Positions 45,126 through 55,050 of a stretch of DNA of 64,000 nucleotides are shown in pieces. This stretch comes from Synechococcus sp. HJ21-Hayes (GTDB lineage: Bacteria > Cyanobacteriota > Cyanobacteriia > PCC-6307 > Cyanobiaceae), in contig NZ_JAGQBW010000009.1 in NCBI RefSeq assembly GCF_024345835.1, forward strand, positions 1 to 64,000. The letters are read 5' to 3'. Positions within the stretch are counted from its first letter, which is position 1. Each line of letters begins with the position of its first letter. The notes beneath the pieces are model-generated. The model was given only the letters and a program-made list of their open reading frames with translations, ran no database searches and was not told the DNA's origin. Both the position numbers and the translations under genes were made by a program.

Positions 45126-46226
45126 ATGCGAATTGCCCAGGTTTCCCCGCTCTGCGAAAGCATCCCGCCCCGCCGCTATGGCGGAACGGAACGGGTGGTG
45201 CACTACCTCACCGAAGAACTGGTGCAGCGCGGCCATGCGGTGATGCTGTTCGCCAGCGGCGATTCCCGCACCAGCGCCGAGCTATTCCCCTGCGTGCCCG
45301 AAGCCCTACGGCTGGCGGGCTACGACGGCGACCCCAACGTGCCGGAGCTGATCCAGCTGGATCAGGTGATGGATCAGCTGGATCGCTTCGATGTGCTCCA
45401 CTTCCACACCGGCGCGAGCCACTATCCCGTGGCGCGGCGCCTGCCCGTGCCCCATCTCAACACCCTGCACGGCCCCCTGACGGCCCCCGACCGGGCCCAG
45501 CTGTATCGGCGCTTCCCCCACCTGCCACTGGTGTCGATCTCCGAAGCGCAGCGCCAGCCCCTGCCTGAGGCCCACTGGCTGGGCACCGTGCACCACGGCC
45601 TACCCCTGGACCTCTACCAACCCGTGCAGAACCCCCGTGACTATCTGGCCTTCGTGGGGCGCATCTCCCCGGAAAAACGCCTCGACCGGGCCATCACCAT
45701 CGCCGGCCAACTGGGACTGCCCCTCAAGGTGGCCGCCAAGATCGACAGCAGCGATCAGACGTATTACCGCGACGAGATCGCGGGCCTGATCGAGGCCAAT
45801 CCGCTGGTGGAGTTCATCGGCGAAGTGGACGACGCCGGGAAGCAGGAGTTGCTGGGCCATGCCCTAGCCCTGCTGTTTCCGATCGACTGGCCCGAGCCCT
45901 TCGGACTGGTGATGATCGAGGCAAATGCCTGTGGCACGCCCGTGATCGCCTGGCGCAACGGCTCGACGCCGGAGGTGATCCATCCCGGCGTCAACGGTGT
46001 GCTGGTCGACTCAATCACCGAGGCCGTCAATGCGGTGCGGCAGCTCGACCGACTGGATCGGCAGGCGGTACGCCACGACTTCGAGCAGCGCTTCAGCGTG
46101 ACCCGCCAGGCGGAGCAGTACGAGCAGCTGTATCGCCGCCTGATCGAGGCCCATGGAAGCCACGGCAGCCACCAGCCCCTGCACCGCCCCTGTTCACCCC
46201 GCGATCCCCAACTTCATGCCGCATGA
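45126..46226 (+). CDS. Glycosyltransferase family 4
   Basis: A retaining GT-B glycosyltransferase of 366 residues. The N-terminal half starts RIAQVSPLCESIPPRRYGGT with the acceptor-side glycine loop. The C-terminal half binds the nucleotide sugar: FVGRISPEKRLDRAI and the E-x7-E motif in EPFGLVMIEANACGTPVIA. It is cytosolic. The substrate is unknown. The last 74 bases overlap the debranching-type gene if that starts at 46153 (11 bases if at 46216), so the two are coupled and probably share a glucan or glycoside pathway. Confidence 0.92.
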   Translation: MRIAQVSPLCESIPPRRYGGTERVVHYLTEELVQRGHAVMLFASGDSRTSAELFPCVPEALRLAGYDGDPNVPELIQLDQVMDQLDRFDVLHFHTGASHYPVARRLPVPHLNTLHGPLTAPDRAQLYRRFPHLPLVSISEAQRQPLPEAHWLGTVHHGLPLDLYQPVQNPRDYLAFVGRISPEKRLDRAITIAGQLGLPLKVAAKIDSSDQTYYRDEIAGLIEANPLVEFIGEVDDAGKQELLGHALALLFPIDWPEPFGLVMIEANACGTPVIAWRNGSTPEVIHPGVNGVLVDSITEAVNAVRQLDRLDRQAVRHDFEQRFSVTRQAEQYEQLYRRLIEAHGSHGSHQPLHRPCSPRDPQLHAA

Positions 46227-48318
46227 CGTGCTCCCCCCGTTCGTGCTGAAGAACGGGGAAACCTTTGCGATGCTCGATGCCCACGGCGAGATCCACCCCG
46301 ACACCCACGCGGACTCGGGTGTGTTCCACCGCGGTACGCGCCATGTGAGCCGGCTGGAATGGCAACTGTGGGGCCGGCCTGGGGCGGTGCTGAGTTCCAC
46401 CGAGCGGGGGGAACTGGGCCTGCAGGTGAGCCACCTCAGCAACGACGACGGCACGGTGCACCTGGAACGGAGCACGGTGCTCACACCGACGGCCTGCCTG
46501 CAACAACTCACCTTCACCAGCTACGCCCAGACCTCGTTGCAGGTGCCGATCACGCTGCACTTCGACGCCGACTTTCGGGACATCTTCGAAGTGCGGGGCT
46601 ACCAACGGCCGGAGCGCGGGCGCACGGTGCACAGCTGCACGGCGGAGGGACTGGAAGCGGTGTACCGCGGACTCGACAACACCGAGCGCTGCACCCTCGT
46701 GCGGCTGAGCGGCCCGGTGCAGGAGCTCGATGAGACCTGCCTGGAGCTGAGCCTGCAACTCGAACCACGGCGACCAAGGCGGCTGTGCCTGGTGCTCGAC
46801 TTCCACCCCGATGGCAGCCGTCAACCGCCGACGCCGGAGGCGGCCTTTGATGCAGCCCTGGAGGCGGCGGTGGAGCGCTTCCGCGAAGCCAACCGGCTGG
46901 CCGCCAGCGTGAGCAGCGACAATCCCGCCTTCAATGCCTGGATCGCGCGTTCCACCTCGGATGTCCACCTGCTGGCCAGCCAGCTCGACCACGGCCTCTA
47001 CCCCTACGCCGGCGTTCCCTGGTTCAGTTGTCCGTTTGGTCGCGATGGCCTGATCACGGCCCGGCAGCTCCTGCTGTTCGAACCCAGGCTGGCCCGTGGC
47101 GTCCTGGGCTTCCTGGCGGAGCACCAGGCACGCCACGGCGACCCGGCGAGCGATGCCGAACCCGGCAAGGTGCTGCACGAGGCCCGGCTGGGGGAGATGG
47201 CCGCCCTGGGCGAGGTGCCCTTTGCCCAGTACTACGGCAGCGTTGATGCCACTCCCCTGTTTCTGATCCTGGCAGGCGACTACCTGATGCGCAGCGGCGA
47301 TCAGGCCTTCATCCACGACCTGCAGGACCCCCTGGATGCGGCGATGGCCTGGATTCGCAACGCCGAGCAGCACGCCCCCGATGGCTTCCTGCGCTACCAG
47401 TGCGCCGCCCAGGGGGGCCTACGCAACCAGGGATGGAAGGATTCCGACGATGCCGTGCACCATGCCGACGGTCACCTTGCGGAGGGATCGATCGCCCTCT
47501 GCGAGGTGCAGGCCTACAGCTATGGGGCCCGCCAAGCGATGGCCCACATCCAACGGCATTTCGGCTACGACGCCGAGGCCGAGCGGCTGCTGGAAGAGGC
47601 CAGCCTGCTGCGGCGACGCTTCCACGACGCCTTCTGGTGCGAGCGGATCGGCACCTATGCCCTAGCCCTCGACGGCCAGGGCGAGGCCTGCGAGGTGCGC
47701 GCCTCCAATGCAGGCCACTGCCTCTGGACCGGCCTGGCCAGCAAGACCGCAGCCAGCGCGATCGCCCGCCAACTGCTGGCCCCCAGCAGCTTCAACGGCT
47801 GGGGAATTCGCACCCTGGATGAAGGGGAAGCCCGCTACAACCCGATGAGTTACCACAACGGTTCGGTGTGGCCCCACGACAACGCGCTGATCGCACTGGG
47901 GCTCAGCCGCTATGGCCACACGCCGGAGGCGATGCAGATCCTGATGGGCCTGTTCGACACCGCCCAGGCCATGCCCCTGCATCGCCTGCCGGAACTGTTC
48001 TGCGGCTTCCCGCGCCAGCCCGACGAGGGGCCGACCCACTACCCGGTGGCCTGCAGCCCCCAGGCCTGGGCCAGTGGCAGCCTGTTCGGGCTGCTGGAGG
48101 CGATCACCGGCATGGGGATCGGCCACAACGCCGAGAGCGGGCGCGTGGAGGTGCTGTTCCGCAACCCAGTCCTACCGGAGCGGATCAACCTGCTGGAGAT
48201 CCATGGGCTGCGGCTGGGCGAAGAGGAGATCGACCTGCAACTACACCGCGGCGAGGTGGACACCGGGGTGCTGGTGAAACGCCGCAGCAGCGGCGTGGAT
48301 GTTGTGATTCACAAATAG
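46153..48318 (+). CDS. Glycogen-debranching-type hydrolase (amylo-alpha-1,6-glucosidase family)
   Basis: A 721-residue protein. An N-terminal beta domain (LKNGETFAMLDAHGEIHPD, GVFHRGTRHVSRLEW) matches the GDE N-terminal family. A C-terminal (alpha/alpha)6 barrel has WFSCPFGRDGLITARQLL, GWKDSDDAVHHADG and SYHNGSVWPHDNALIALGL, where the acidic catalytic residues sit. Related enzymes remove alpha-1,6 branches or act on other alpha-glucosides. The start is ATG 46153 or the later ATG 46216 (MPHDVLPPFVLK), which fits the family N-terminus better. It overlaps the GT4 gene upstream. A set of palindromes follows the stop. Confidence 0.9.
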   Translation: MEATAATSPCTAPVHPAIPNFMPHDVLPPFVLKNGETFAMLDAHGEIHPDTHADSGVFHRGTRHVSRLEWQLWGRPGAVLSSTERGELGLQVSHLSNDDGTVHLERSTVLTPTACLQQLTFTSYAQTSLQVPITLHFDADFRDIFEVRGYQRPERGRTVHSCTAEGLEAVYRGLDNTERCTLVRLSGPVQELDETCLELSLQLEPRRPRRLCLVLDFHPDGSRQPPTPEAAFDAALEAAVERFREANRLAASVSSDNPAFNAWIARSTSDVHLLASQLDHGLYPYAGVPWFSCPFGRDGLITARQLLLFEPRLARGVLGFLAEHQARHGDPASDAEPGKVLHEARLGEMAALGEVPFAQYYGSVDATPLFLILAGDYLMRSGDQAFIHDLQDPLDAAMAWIRNAEQHAPDGFLRYQCAAQGGLRNQGWKDSDDAVHHADGHLAEGSIALCEVQAYSYGARQAMAHIQRHFGYDAEAERLLEEASLLRRRFHDAFWCERIGTYALALDGQGEACEVRASNAGHCLWTGLASKTAASAIARQLLAPSSFNGWGIRTLDEGEARYNPMSYHNGSVWPHDNALIALGLSRYGHTPEAMQILMGLFDTAQAMPLHRLPELFCGFPRQPDEGPTHYPVACSPQAWASGSLFGLLEAITGMGIGHNAESGRVEVLFRNPVLPERINLLEIHGLRLGEEEIDLQLHRGEVDTGVLVKRRSSGVDVVIHK

Positions 48319-48354
48319 ACGTTGTGATTCACAAGTAGATGGTGTGCGTCACAC
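48301..48354. repeat. Three phased palindromes at a convergent junction
   Basis: A 20-base unit is duplicated in tandem (48301-48320 and 48321-48340, 18 of 20 bases identical). Each copy holds the perfect palindrome TTGTGA-T-TCACAA (48302-48314 and 48322-48334). A third, weaker copy (GTGTGCGTCACAC, 48342-48354) keeps the exact 20-base phase. The first copy contains the last codons and stop of the debranching gene. Confidence 0.85.
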
Positions 48355-48368
48355 GCAGCCCCTGGACT

Positions 48369-49622
48369 TCAGCCCTCGGGGGGCGCCGCGGCCAGGCGCA
48401 GGCGGTGCAGCGCTTCACCGGCCGTGAGTTGCTGAATCCAGGCCCGGCCGCGGCTGGCGCCGAAGCGCACCCCCTCGCTGGTGCAGCCATCCGGGCCGGC
48501 AATGGCGAGGTGCACGAGCCCAACCGGCTTCTCAGCACTACCGCCTCCGGGGCCGGCAATGCCGGTCACGGCAATGGCCCAGGTGGCACCAGTGGCACGG
48601 CGGGCGCCCTCGGCCATGGCGCAGGCCACCGGATCGCTCACGGCCCCATGGCTCTCCAGCATTGCCGCCGGCACCCCGAGCAACGCCTGCTTCACCGCAT
48701 TGGCGTAGGCGATCACCCCACCCAGGAACACGTCCGAGGCGCCGGGGACCGCCGCCAGGGCAGCGCCGATCCCACCACCAGTGCAGCTCTCAGCCACCGC
48801 CAGGGTCTCGCCGCGGTGGCGCAACAGCTCGAGCACCACCGAAGCCAGGCTGTCGTCGTTAACGCCGAAGCAAGCGGCTCCTGAGCGAACACGGATCTCC
48901 GCCTCCACCGGCTCGAGCAACACTTCAGCTGCAGCCTCGGTGGCGGCCCGCGCCGTGATCCGCAGCTTCACCTCACCGGCACCGGCATAGGGCGCCACGG
49001 TGGGGTTCTCCAGGGCCAGCAGATCGGCCATCTGCTCAGCCAGGGCCGATTCCGACACGCCCCAGAAGCGCAGCATGCGGCTGGCGAACACCCCCTCAGA
49101 CACACCGGTCTGGCGTAACCAGGGGGCAGCGGTAGCGGCCCACATGGCCCGCATCTCGCTGGGCACCCCCGGGAAGGTGAGCACGGTGAAGCCCGGCACA
49201 GGGGTCCAGATCATCCCGGGAGCGGTGCCGGTGGGATTGGGCAACACCTGGGCCCCTTGGGGCAGGAAGGCCTGCTTGCGATTGCTGGGGGAGCACACCC
49301 GGCCGCGGGCACCAAGGCGGGCCTGGATGTCACGCCAGATCTCGGGGTGCTCCACCAGCGGTGTGTCGAAGGCTGCGGCGATGGCTTCCGTGGTGAGATC
49401 GTCGGGGGTGGGGCCCAGGCCTCCGGTGGTGATCGGCACCCGGCAACGGCCCGACGCTTCACGCACCGCCGCTATCAGCCGCTCGCGGTTGTCACCCACC
49501 ACCGCCTGGCGGTGATGGGCAATGCCTAGGGCAGCCAGCTGCTCAGCCAACCAGCGGGCATTGCCGTTGGTGATGTTGCCGAGCAACAGCTCGGTGCCGA
49601 TGCACAGGAGTTCAGCCACCAT
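48369..49622 (-). CDS. cinA: CinA-like competence/damage-inducible protein
   Basis: A 417-residue protein from the ATG at 49622 ([15 protein letters not shown]). The N-terminal MoaB/MogA-like domain has [19 protein letters not shown] and [13 protein letters not shown]. The C-terminal PncC-type domain has [16 protein letters not shown] and [17 protein letters not shown], which deamidates NMN in the NAD cycle. Both domains are intact. The start overlaps the end of the WecA-like gene by 11 bases. Confidence 0.95.
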   Translation of the reverse strand: MVAELLCIGTELLLGNITNGNARWLAEQLAALGIAHHRQAVVGDNRERLIAAVREASGRCRVPITTGGLGPTPDDLTTEAIAAAFDTPLVEHPEIWRDIQARLGARGRVCSPSNRKQAFLPQGAQVLPNPTGTAPGMIWTPVPGFTVLTFPGVPSEMRAMWAATAAPWLRQTGVSEGVFASRMLRFWGVSESALAEQMADLLALENPTVAPYAGAGEVKLRITARAATEAAAEVLLEPVEAEIRVRSGAACFGVNDDSLASVVLELLRHRGETLAVAESCTGGGIGAALAAVPGASDVFLGGVIAYANAVKQALLGVPAAMLESHGAVSDPVACAMAEGARRATGATWAIAVTGIAGPGGGSAEKPVGLVHLAIAGPDGCTSEGVRFGASRGRAWIQQLTAGEALHRLRLAAAPPEG

Positions 49623-50721
49623 CGCCGGGCAGCTCCAGGGCCTGCTCACGGGTGAGGCTTCGGCGGCAGGCAATCACCACCCAGATCAGCACCGCCGTGG
49701 CGAGGGCCAGCCACAGGAAACGCAGCTCAGCATTGGCCAACACCAGCGCCAGGGCCGCTAGCCACTGGGTAAAGGCATAGATGAGAACCACGGTGCGGCG
49801 ATGGCTGAAGCCTGCCCGCAGCAGGCGATGGTGCAGGTGGCGGCGGTCGGGATAGAAGGGCGAATGGCCCTCGCTCACCCGGCCCATGATCACCGCCGAC
49901 ATGTCGGCCAAGGGCAGCGACAGAATCAGCAGTGGCAGCAACAGACTCACGCTGGTGAGGCCCTTGGCGGGCCCCACGATGCTGATGGCCGCCAGGGCGA
50001 AGCCCAGGAAATAGGAGCCGCCATCGCCCATGAAGATGCGGGCGGGGTTGAAGTTATGGCGCAGAAAGCCGAGGCAACTGCCCGCCAAGGCGGCAGCCAG
50101 CAGCCCGGGCGCCGGCTGGTTGAGGCTGTAGCTCACCGACAACAAGCCAACCGCCGCAATGCCACTGACGCCGGCGGCCAGACCATCGAGGCCATCCAGC
50201 CAGTTGATGGCATTGGTGATGCCCACCAGCCAGATCACCGTGGCCAGCAAACTCAGCCCATCGGGCAGGGGCAGGGCGCCGGGCTGGCCACCGAACAGGG
50301 CGAAGGGCAGATCGATGGCGCCGATCCGCACACCCTGACTCCACACCGCCATCGCCACTCCCACCTGGCCGGCCAGCCGTGGGAGCGGCGGTAGCGCGAA
50401 CAGATCGTCGGCCAGGCCGATCACGAAGAAGCAGAGAGCTCCGGCCAGGGTGGTCCAGATCAGCTGGTCTTTTTCAGGCGCCAGGCCGGCAAAGCCCCCC
50501 AGCCACCAGATCACCAGAAGCGCCAGCCCAAAGCCCGCCACGATGCCCACCCCACCCAGCCGCACCATCGGCGTGGTGTGCTGCTTTCGGGCATCGGGCT
50601 GGTCAATGAGCCCCCAGCGCAGTCCGGCCCGGCGCACCAGCGGCACGATCAAGGCGGTGAGCAGCGCAGCGGCAGCAAAGACCAGCACCGCAGCGAGGTC
50701 TGGCCTGCTGGAGATCGTCAC
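49612..50721 (-). CDS. Undecaprenyl-phosphate sugar-1-phosphate transferase (WecA/MraY superfamily)
   Basis: A polytopic membrane enzyme of 369 residues with about 10 or 11 helices that moves a sugar-phosphate onto a lipid carrier to start polysaccharide synthesis. Signatures are [33 protein letters not shown] (the DD Mg site), [27 protein letters not shown] and HLHHRLL near the C-terminus. It is closer to WecA-type than MraY. The start is GTG at 50721. It lies downstream of glyA on the same strand (78-base gap) and overlaps cinA by 11 bases. Confidence 0.92.
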   Translation of the reverse strand: MTISSRPDLAAVLVFAAAALLTALIVPLVRRAGLRWGLIDQPDARKQHTTPMVRLGGVGIVAGFGLALLVIWWLGGFAGLAPEKDQLIWTTLAGALCFFVIGLADDLFALPPLPRLAGQVGVAMAVWSQGVRIGAIDLPFALFGGQPGALPLPDGLSLLATVIWLVGITNAINWLDGLDGLAAGVSGIAAVGLLSVSYSLNQPAPGLLAAALAGSCLGFLRHNFNPARIFMGDGGSYFLGFALAAISIVGPAKGLTSVSLLLPLLILSLPLADMSAVIMGRVSEGHSPFYPDRRHLHHRLLRAGFSHRRTVVLIYAFTQWLAALALVLANAELRFLWLALATAVLIWVVIACRRSLTREQALELPGDGG

Positions 50722-50799
50722 AAGCGCTGCATGGATCGGGAAGAATGCCGGAGCTGGCCCGGTGGGCGAAAGCTTAAGCAGGGCCAGCCATTCGAGCGG

Positions 50800-52089
50800 T
50801 TACGCAGGCTGCAGCTGACGCTCAGTGGAATACAGGGGGAAGCGGGCGCACAGGGCAGCCACCCGCTCGCGGCAGCGCTGTTCGATGCCAGCGTCCTCCG
50901 GGTTCAGCAGGCGATCGGCGATCACATCGGCCACCTCGCGGAAGGCGGCCTCGTCGAAACCACGGGTGGTGCAGGCGGCAGTGCCGAGGCGCAGACCACT
51001 GGTCACGAAGGGCGACTGGGGATCGAAGGGCACCGTGTTCTTGTTGGCGGTGATGTGCACATCACTCACCAGCAAGTCGGCCACCTTGCCGGTCATGCCG
51101 ATGCCGCGCAGATCCAGCAGCACGATGTGGTTGTCGGTGCCACCGCTCACCACAGCGATACCGCGCTCCTGGATGCGCTCGGCGAGGGCCTGGGCGTTAG
51201 CCACCACCTGCTGGCTGTAGGCCTGGAAGCTGGGCTGCAGGGCCTCACCGAAGGCCACGGCCTTGGCAGCGATCACGTGCTCGAGCGGGCCGCCCTGGCT
51301 GCCGGGGAACACGGCCTTATCGAACTGCTTGCCGAACTCGGCATCGCGGCAGAGGATCAGGCCACCGCGGGGGCCCCGCAGGGTCTTGTGGGTGGTGGTG
51401 GTCACCACGTCGCAATGGGGCACCGGACTGGGGTGCACGCCCGCCGCCACCAGACCGGCGATGTGGGCCATATCCGCCAGCAGGTAGGCACCCACCTCAT
51501 CGGCAATGGCGCGGAAGGCCTGGAAATCAATGGTGCGGGGATAGGCGGAATAGCCGCACACGATCAGCTTGGGCTTGTGCTCCAGGGCCAGCTGGCGGAT
51601 GGTGTCGAAGTTGAGCTGCTGGGTGTCGGGGTCCACGCCGTAGTGCACGGCCTTGAACCACTTGCCGCTCACGTTCACCGGCGAGCCATGGGTGAGGTGG
51701 CCGCCGTGGCTGAGGTCCATGCCCAGGATCGTGTCGCCGGGCTGCAGCAGGGCCAGGAACACCGCGAAGTTGGCCTGGGCGCCGCTGTGGGGCTGCACGT
51801 TGGCCCAGGCGGCACCAAACAACTGCTTGGCCCGCTCAATCGCCAGTTCCTCGATGGCGTCCACGTGCTCACAGCCGCCGTAGTAGCGCTTGGCCGGCAG
51901 ACCCTCGGCGTATTTGTTGGTGAGCACCGAGCCCTGGGCCTCCATCACGGCCCGGGAGGCGAAGTTCTCGGAGGCGATCAGCTCCAGGTGCGTTTCCTGG
52001 CGATCGAGTTCCTTGTTGATCAGGGCCGCAATGGCGGGATCACCGCTGGCCAGGGAGGTGTTGATCGCCGCACCGCTGGAAGCCGCCAT
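50800..52089 (-). CDS. glyA: Serine hydroxymethyltransferase
   Basis: A PLP enzyme that converts serine to glycine and charges folate with a one-carbon unit. It has 429 residues. [38 protein letters not shown] and the PLP Lys in [16 protein letters not shown] are all intact. The ATG at 52089 is clear. A minus-strand terminator and tRNA-Arg lie just upstream, so it is transcribed separately from the tRNA. Its folate product feeds thyX and purH elsewhere in the window. Confidence 0.98.
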   Translation of the reverse strand: MAASSGAAINTSLASGDPAIAALINKELDRQETHLELIASENFASRAVMEAQGSVLTNKYAEGLPAKRYYGGCEHVDAIEELAIERAKQLFGAAWANVQPHSGAQANFAVFLALLQPGDTILGMDLSHGGHLTHGSPVNVSGKWFKAVHYGVDPDTQQLNFDTIRQLALEHKPKLIVCGYSAYPRTIDFQAFRAIADEVGAYLLADMAHIAGLVAAGVHPSPVPHCDVVTTTTHKTLRGPRGGLILCRDAEFGKQFDKAVFPGSQGGPLEHVIAAKAVAFGEALQPSFQAYSQQVVANAQALAERIQERGIAVVSGGTDNHIVLLDLRGIGMTGKVADLLVSDVHITANKNTVPFDPQSPFVTSGLRLGTAACTTRGFDEAAFREVADVIADRLLNPEDAGIEQRCRERVAALCARFPLYSTERQLQPA

Positions 52090-52152
52090 GAAACCCGCGC
52101 AAGATGAATCGATCGTAAGAAACCGACAACAGCCACGACTTGGCCTGCAAAC

Positions 52153-52180
52153 ACAAAAAAACCGCCCCGGAGGACGGTTT
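52153..52180 (-). terminator. Terminator after tRNA-Arg (minus strand)
   Basis: Read on the minus strand, ACCGTCC pairs with GGGCGGT (one G-U pair), followed by seven T. It lies about 10 bases after the tRNA-Arg end and before glyA. Confidence 0.88.
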
Positions 52181-52190
52181 TGGTTTCAAG

Positions 52191-52264
52191 CGCGCCTGGA
52201 GAGATTCGAACTCCCGACCCTCTGATCCGTAGTCAGATGCTCTAATCCGCTGAGCTACAAGCGC
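52191..52264 (-). tRNA. tRNA-Arg(ACG)
   Basis: A complete 74-base cloverleaf. The acceptor stem GCGCTTG pairs with CAGGCGC, with one G-U pair. The anticodon stem TCTGA/TCAGA holds the loop CTACGGA, giving anticodon ACG, whose A34 is normally changed to inosine by TadA. The T arm has the canonical TTCGAAT loop. Discriminator G; CCA is not encoded. A strong terminator follows. Confidence 0.97.
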
Positions 52265-52390
52265 CTGTGCCTGCCCTGACATTGTGCCCACATCGGGGGC
52301 CCGGCCGTCAACTGGGCCCCACAGGCCCCGGCTGAAGCAGGGCCGCCACAATCAAGACAACCCCCGCCGCGCCCTGCGGCTTCTCCCCTC

Positions 52391-52654
52391 ATGCCGATCC
52401 GCTGGTACGGGCCCGCCAACCCCGACGACCCCACCTACCGCCACTTCGAGCGCATCGTGAATGTGGTGCTGCACGGGGGCATCTTCGCCGCCGTCAACAG
52501 CGGCCTCTGGTTCGTCCAGGGCATCCGCCATCCCTGGGGTCATCTGGCCTGGCTCACAGAGATCTGGGCGGTGCTGCTGCTGGCCCAACTGGTGAGCGTT
52601 GTGGTGCAGCGGCCCAAGGTCAATGCCGAATCCACATCGGCCGGGCCATCGTGA
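52391..52654 (+). CDS. Conserved small membrane protein (87 aa), unknown function
   Basis: An 87-residue protein starting MPIRWYGPANPDDPTYRHFE. One or two hydrophobic segments (VVLHGGIFAAVNSGLWFV at about 25-42 and LTEIWAVLLLAQLVSVVV at about 55-72) flank a conserved-looking GIRHPWGHLAW loop. The C-terminus is polar. The ATG at 52391 is clear. The DUF3181 gene follows 24 bases downstream, likely one transcript. No family name can be given. Confidence 0.75.
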   Translation: MPIRWYGPANPDDPTYRHFERIVNVVLHGGIFAAVNSGLWFVQGIRHPWGHLAWLTEIWAVLLLAQLVSVVVQRPKVNAESTSAGPS

Positions 52655-52678
52655 ACGGGAGCCTCTGAAGCCGCCGCC

Positions 52679-52966
52679 ATGGCCCTCTCCCCAGACGAGA
52701 TCCGCAGCCTGCAGCTGGAACTGGCAGACCGCCTCTACATCCAGATCGGCGGCTGGCATCTGTATCTGGGCGACGCCGGCCTGGCCGCAACCCTGGCGAT
52801 CGAATGCGCCGCTCGGCTGGATCAAGGGCCTGGGGTGTGCGCCCGCCAGGCCCTGGAGGCCGTGCAGGTGCCCATCGGCGGCGGCAGCAGCAAGCTGCCC
52901 CTGGCCCGGCTGGTGCCCCCCGGCCAGTTACAGGATCTCGAAGATCTGCTGGCCAGCCGTTGCTGA
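52679..52966 (+). CDS. DUF3181 family protein
   Basis: A 95-residue soluble protein of the cyanobacterial DUF3181 family: LQLELADRLYIQIGGWHLYL, GDAGLAATLAIECAARLDQG and KLPLARLVPPGQLQDLEDLL. Mostly helical. The function is unknown. It lies between two small conserved genes on the plus strand (24 bases after the previous gene, 53 before the next). Confidence 0.86.
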   Translation: MALSPDEIRSLQLELADRLYIQIGGWHLYLGDAGLAATLAIECAARLDQGPGVCARQALEAVQVPIGGGSSKLPLARLVPPGQLQDLEDLLASRC

Positions 52967-53019
52967 GCCTTGTCGGGCCACGGCAGGGCGGATAGGGTTG
53001 CGCCTCCCGCCGCGGCCCT

Positions 53020-53274
53020 GTGCTGGTCATCGAGGTCACCAACGCCCGCGAGGTGGTGCGCCAGCGCATTGGCCGCCTCGGCAGCCGACTGATCGGCAAG
53101 GTGGTGGATGCTGAAGCCCAGGTGGAAAAGGCGCTGATCCAGGAACTGGAGAATGCCTTCCGCGACTTCGGCATCGAGGCGCGCATCTTCTCGGTGGATG
53201 GCCCGGCCATGGTGGGCCGCAGCCATCTGGAGATCCCGGTGCAGGTGCGCGAGGAACGGATCGTGGAGCTCTGA
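53020..53274 (+). CDS. Conserved protein of unknown function (84 aa)
   Basis: An 84-residue soluble protein starting with GTG at 53020 (MLVIEVTNAREVVRQRIGRL). It has an alpha-beta pattern: a short strand, two long helices (REVVRQRIGRLGSRLIGKVV, AEAQVEKALIQELENAFRDF), then two strands (ARIFSVDG and HLEIPVQVREERIVEL). I do not recognise a named family. It is convergent with murJ, 27 bases apart. Confidence 0.75.
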   Translation: MLVIEVTNAREVVRQRIGRLGSRLIGKVVDAEAQVEKALIQELENAFRDFGIEARIFSVDGPAMVGRSHLEIPVQVREERIVEL

Positions 53275-53301
53275 GCCCGGGCAGAGGGCCGAGCGCCAAG
53301 C

Positions 53302-55050
53302 TCAGCTGAGCCCTGGCAATCTTTGGCGCAACTGACGACTGAGCTCACGGGCCTCGGGCACGCCCGCCCAGCTGGCCAGTAGCCCATACACCAACAGACC
53401 CACCCCACTACAGAAAGCGCACTGGATCAGCAGGCCCCAGATGTGGGAGGGCCAGCCAATGCCCTCAGACAGCCCCCAGGCCGCCAAGCCGGCCAGCACC
53501 GCTGCACCCAGCAACAGCAAGGTGTCGCGGCCCCACACCCGCAGCGGCAGGCCACCCAGGCGTTGCTGCAGAGCCAGAAGCAGCCCCAGGCAGGTGATCA
53601 CATTCACCGCCACCGTGGCGAGCACCAGGCCGGGCGCTCCGAAATTGAGGGCCGGCACCTGCAGCCCCCAGGGGGTGGGGCCGCCCACCAGCAGCCAGTC
53701 GAAAATCACATTCAGGCCAATGCCGGCCATGGAGAAGCGAAAGGGCGTGGTGCCATCGCCCAGGGCGTAGAACACCCGCACCAGCACATCACGGCCGAGA
53801 TAGGCGGGCATCCCCACGCCGTAGGCCATCAGCAGCCCCCCCACCAGGGCCGCAGCACTGGCGTTGAAGGCCCCGCGCTCGTACACCAGCGCCACGATCG
53901 GGCCGGCCAGGCCCACCATCAGCGCCCCCAGCGGCAGCATCGAGGCGCTGGAAAGCATCAGGCCCTGGCGGATCCGACCCACCAGCTCCGGCCGATCGGC
54001 CGGTGCCGTGAGCCTGGCGAACACCGGCAGCAAGGGCACCAGCAGGGCATTGGAGAGCAAGCCGAGGGGGGTCTGCACCAGCAGGTTGGCGTAGCCCAGG
54101 CCAGCGGCCGCTCCCACAATTCCGGAAGCAAAGAACAGATCCGTGAACACGTTGATCTGCAGCATCCCCGAGGAGAGGGTGGCCGGCCCCATCACCTGCA
54201 GCACCTCCTGCACGCCAGGGTGCTTCCAATCCCACACCAGCTGGAATTTGTGCAACCCCTGCTTGGCCAGGGCCGGCAGCTGAATCAACCACTGGAACAC
54301 CGCCCCCAGCAGGGTGGTACCAGCCAGCACAGCTCCGCCCACCGCCGCGTATTGGGGTAAGGCGATCGCCGAGCCCAGATGGGCCCAGAGAATGCCCAGG
54401 CCGGCGATCACGGCCACGCTGGACAGCAGCGGGCTCACCGAGGGCAGCCAGAATTCATCGGCCGCATTCAGGGCGCCAAAGCCCAGCCCGATCAGGCCAG
54501 CGAACAGGGCCATGGGCGCCATCCAGCGCAGTTCGAGCACGGCAATGGCGTGGCGCTCGGCATCGAGGCCCGGACCCACCAGATCGATCAGCGGATCGGC
54601 CGCCAGGAACAACAGCAGGGTCACGCCGATCAGCACAGCCCCCACCAGAGTGTTAATCGCGGCGAGCACGTGGGCCCCTTCCTCGCGGGGGCGGCGGGCC
54701 AACACGCTCACCATGGCGCTGTGGAAGGGTCCATTGATCCCCCCCAACAGAATCAGCAGAAAGCCAGGCAGCACATAGGCGTAGTTGTAGGCGTCGTAAG
54801 CGATGCCCACGCCGAAGGCGGCGGCGATCACCTGCTGGCGCACCAGGCCCGCCACCTTGCTGAGGGCCGTGGCCACCGCCACGATCAGGGCGATGCGGCG
54901 CAGGGAGCGACCCGCGCCAACCCCAGGGGCCTCAGAGTGGCTGATATCGCTGGGCTGGCTGGCTTCGCTGGTTTGGCTCAGCCGGTAGGGCCGTAGCCAG
55001 GCACTGAGGCGATTCTTGCCTGTATTCGGGCGGTTGTTCTGGGCCACCAT
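53302..55050 (-). CDS. murJ: Lipid II flippase MurJ
   Basis: This protein flips lipid II across the cytoplasmic membrane for peptidoglycan synthesis. It has 582 residues and about 14 membrane helices. A polar N-terminal extension of about 50 residues precedes the first helix. Core features are VATALSKVAGLVRQQVIAAAFG, AYDAYNYAYVLPGFLLILLG and the conserved Arg-rich loops, as in MviN/MurJ. The ATG at 55050 lies only 29 bases from the divergent sfsA start. Confidence 0.95.
   Translation of the reverse strand: MVAQNNRPNTGKNRLSAWLRPYRLSQTSEASQPSDISHSEAPGVGAGRSLRRIALIVAVATALSKVAGLVRQQVIAAAFGVGIAYDAYNYAYVLPGFLLILLGGINGPFHSAMVSVLARRPREEGAHVLAAINTLVGAVLIGVTLLLFLAADPLIDLVGPGLDAERHAIAVLELRWMAPMALFAGLIGLGFGALNAADEFWLPSVSPLLSSVAVIAGLGILWAHLGSAIALPQYAAVGGAVLAGTTLLGAVFQWLIQLPALAKQGLHKFQLVWDWKHPGVQEVLQVMGPATLSSGMLQINVFTDLFFASGIVGAAAGLGYANLLVQTPLGLLSNALLVPLLPVFARLTAPADRPELVGRIRQGLMLSSASMLPLGALMVGLAGPIVALVYERGAFNASAAALVGGLLMAYGVGMPAYLGRDVLVRVFYALGDGTTPFRFSMAGIGLNVIFDWLLVGGPTPWGLQVPALNFGAPGLVLATVAVNVITCLGLLLALQQRLGGLPLRVWGRDTLLLLGAAVLAGLAAWGLSEGIGWPSHIWGLLIQCAFCSGVGLLVYGLLASWAGVPEARELSRQLRQRLPGLS

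Noticed and set aside
44973-45236. An 87-codon minus-strand frame between leuC and the GT4 gene
   Set aside because: Most of it is antisense to the glycosyltransferase start, and the product has no conserved features.
48302-48334. TTGTGATTCACAA palindromes as CRP/NtcA-type sites
   Set aside because: CRP sites need TGTGA-N6-TCACA and NtcA sites GTA-N8-TAC. Here the spacer is one base, and the sites lie downstream of both genes.
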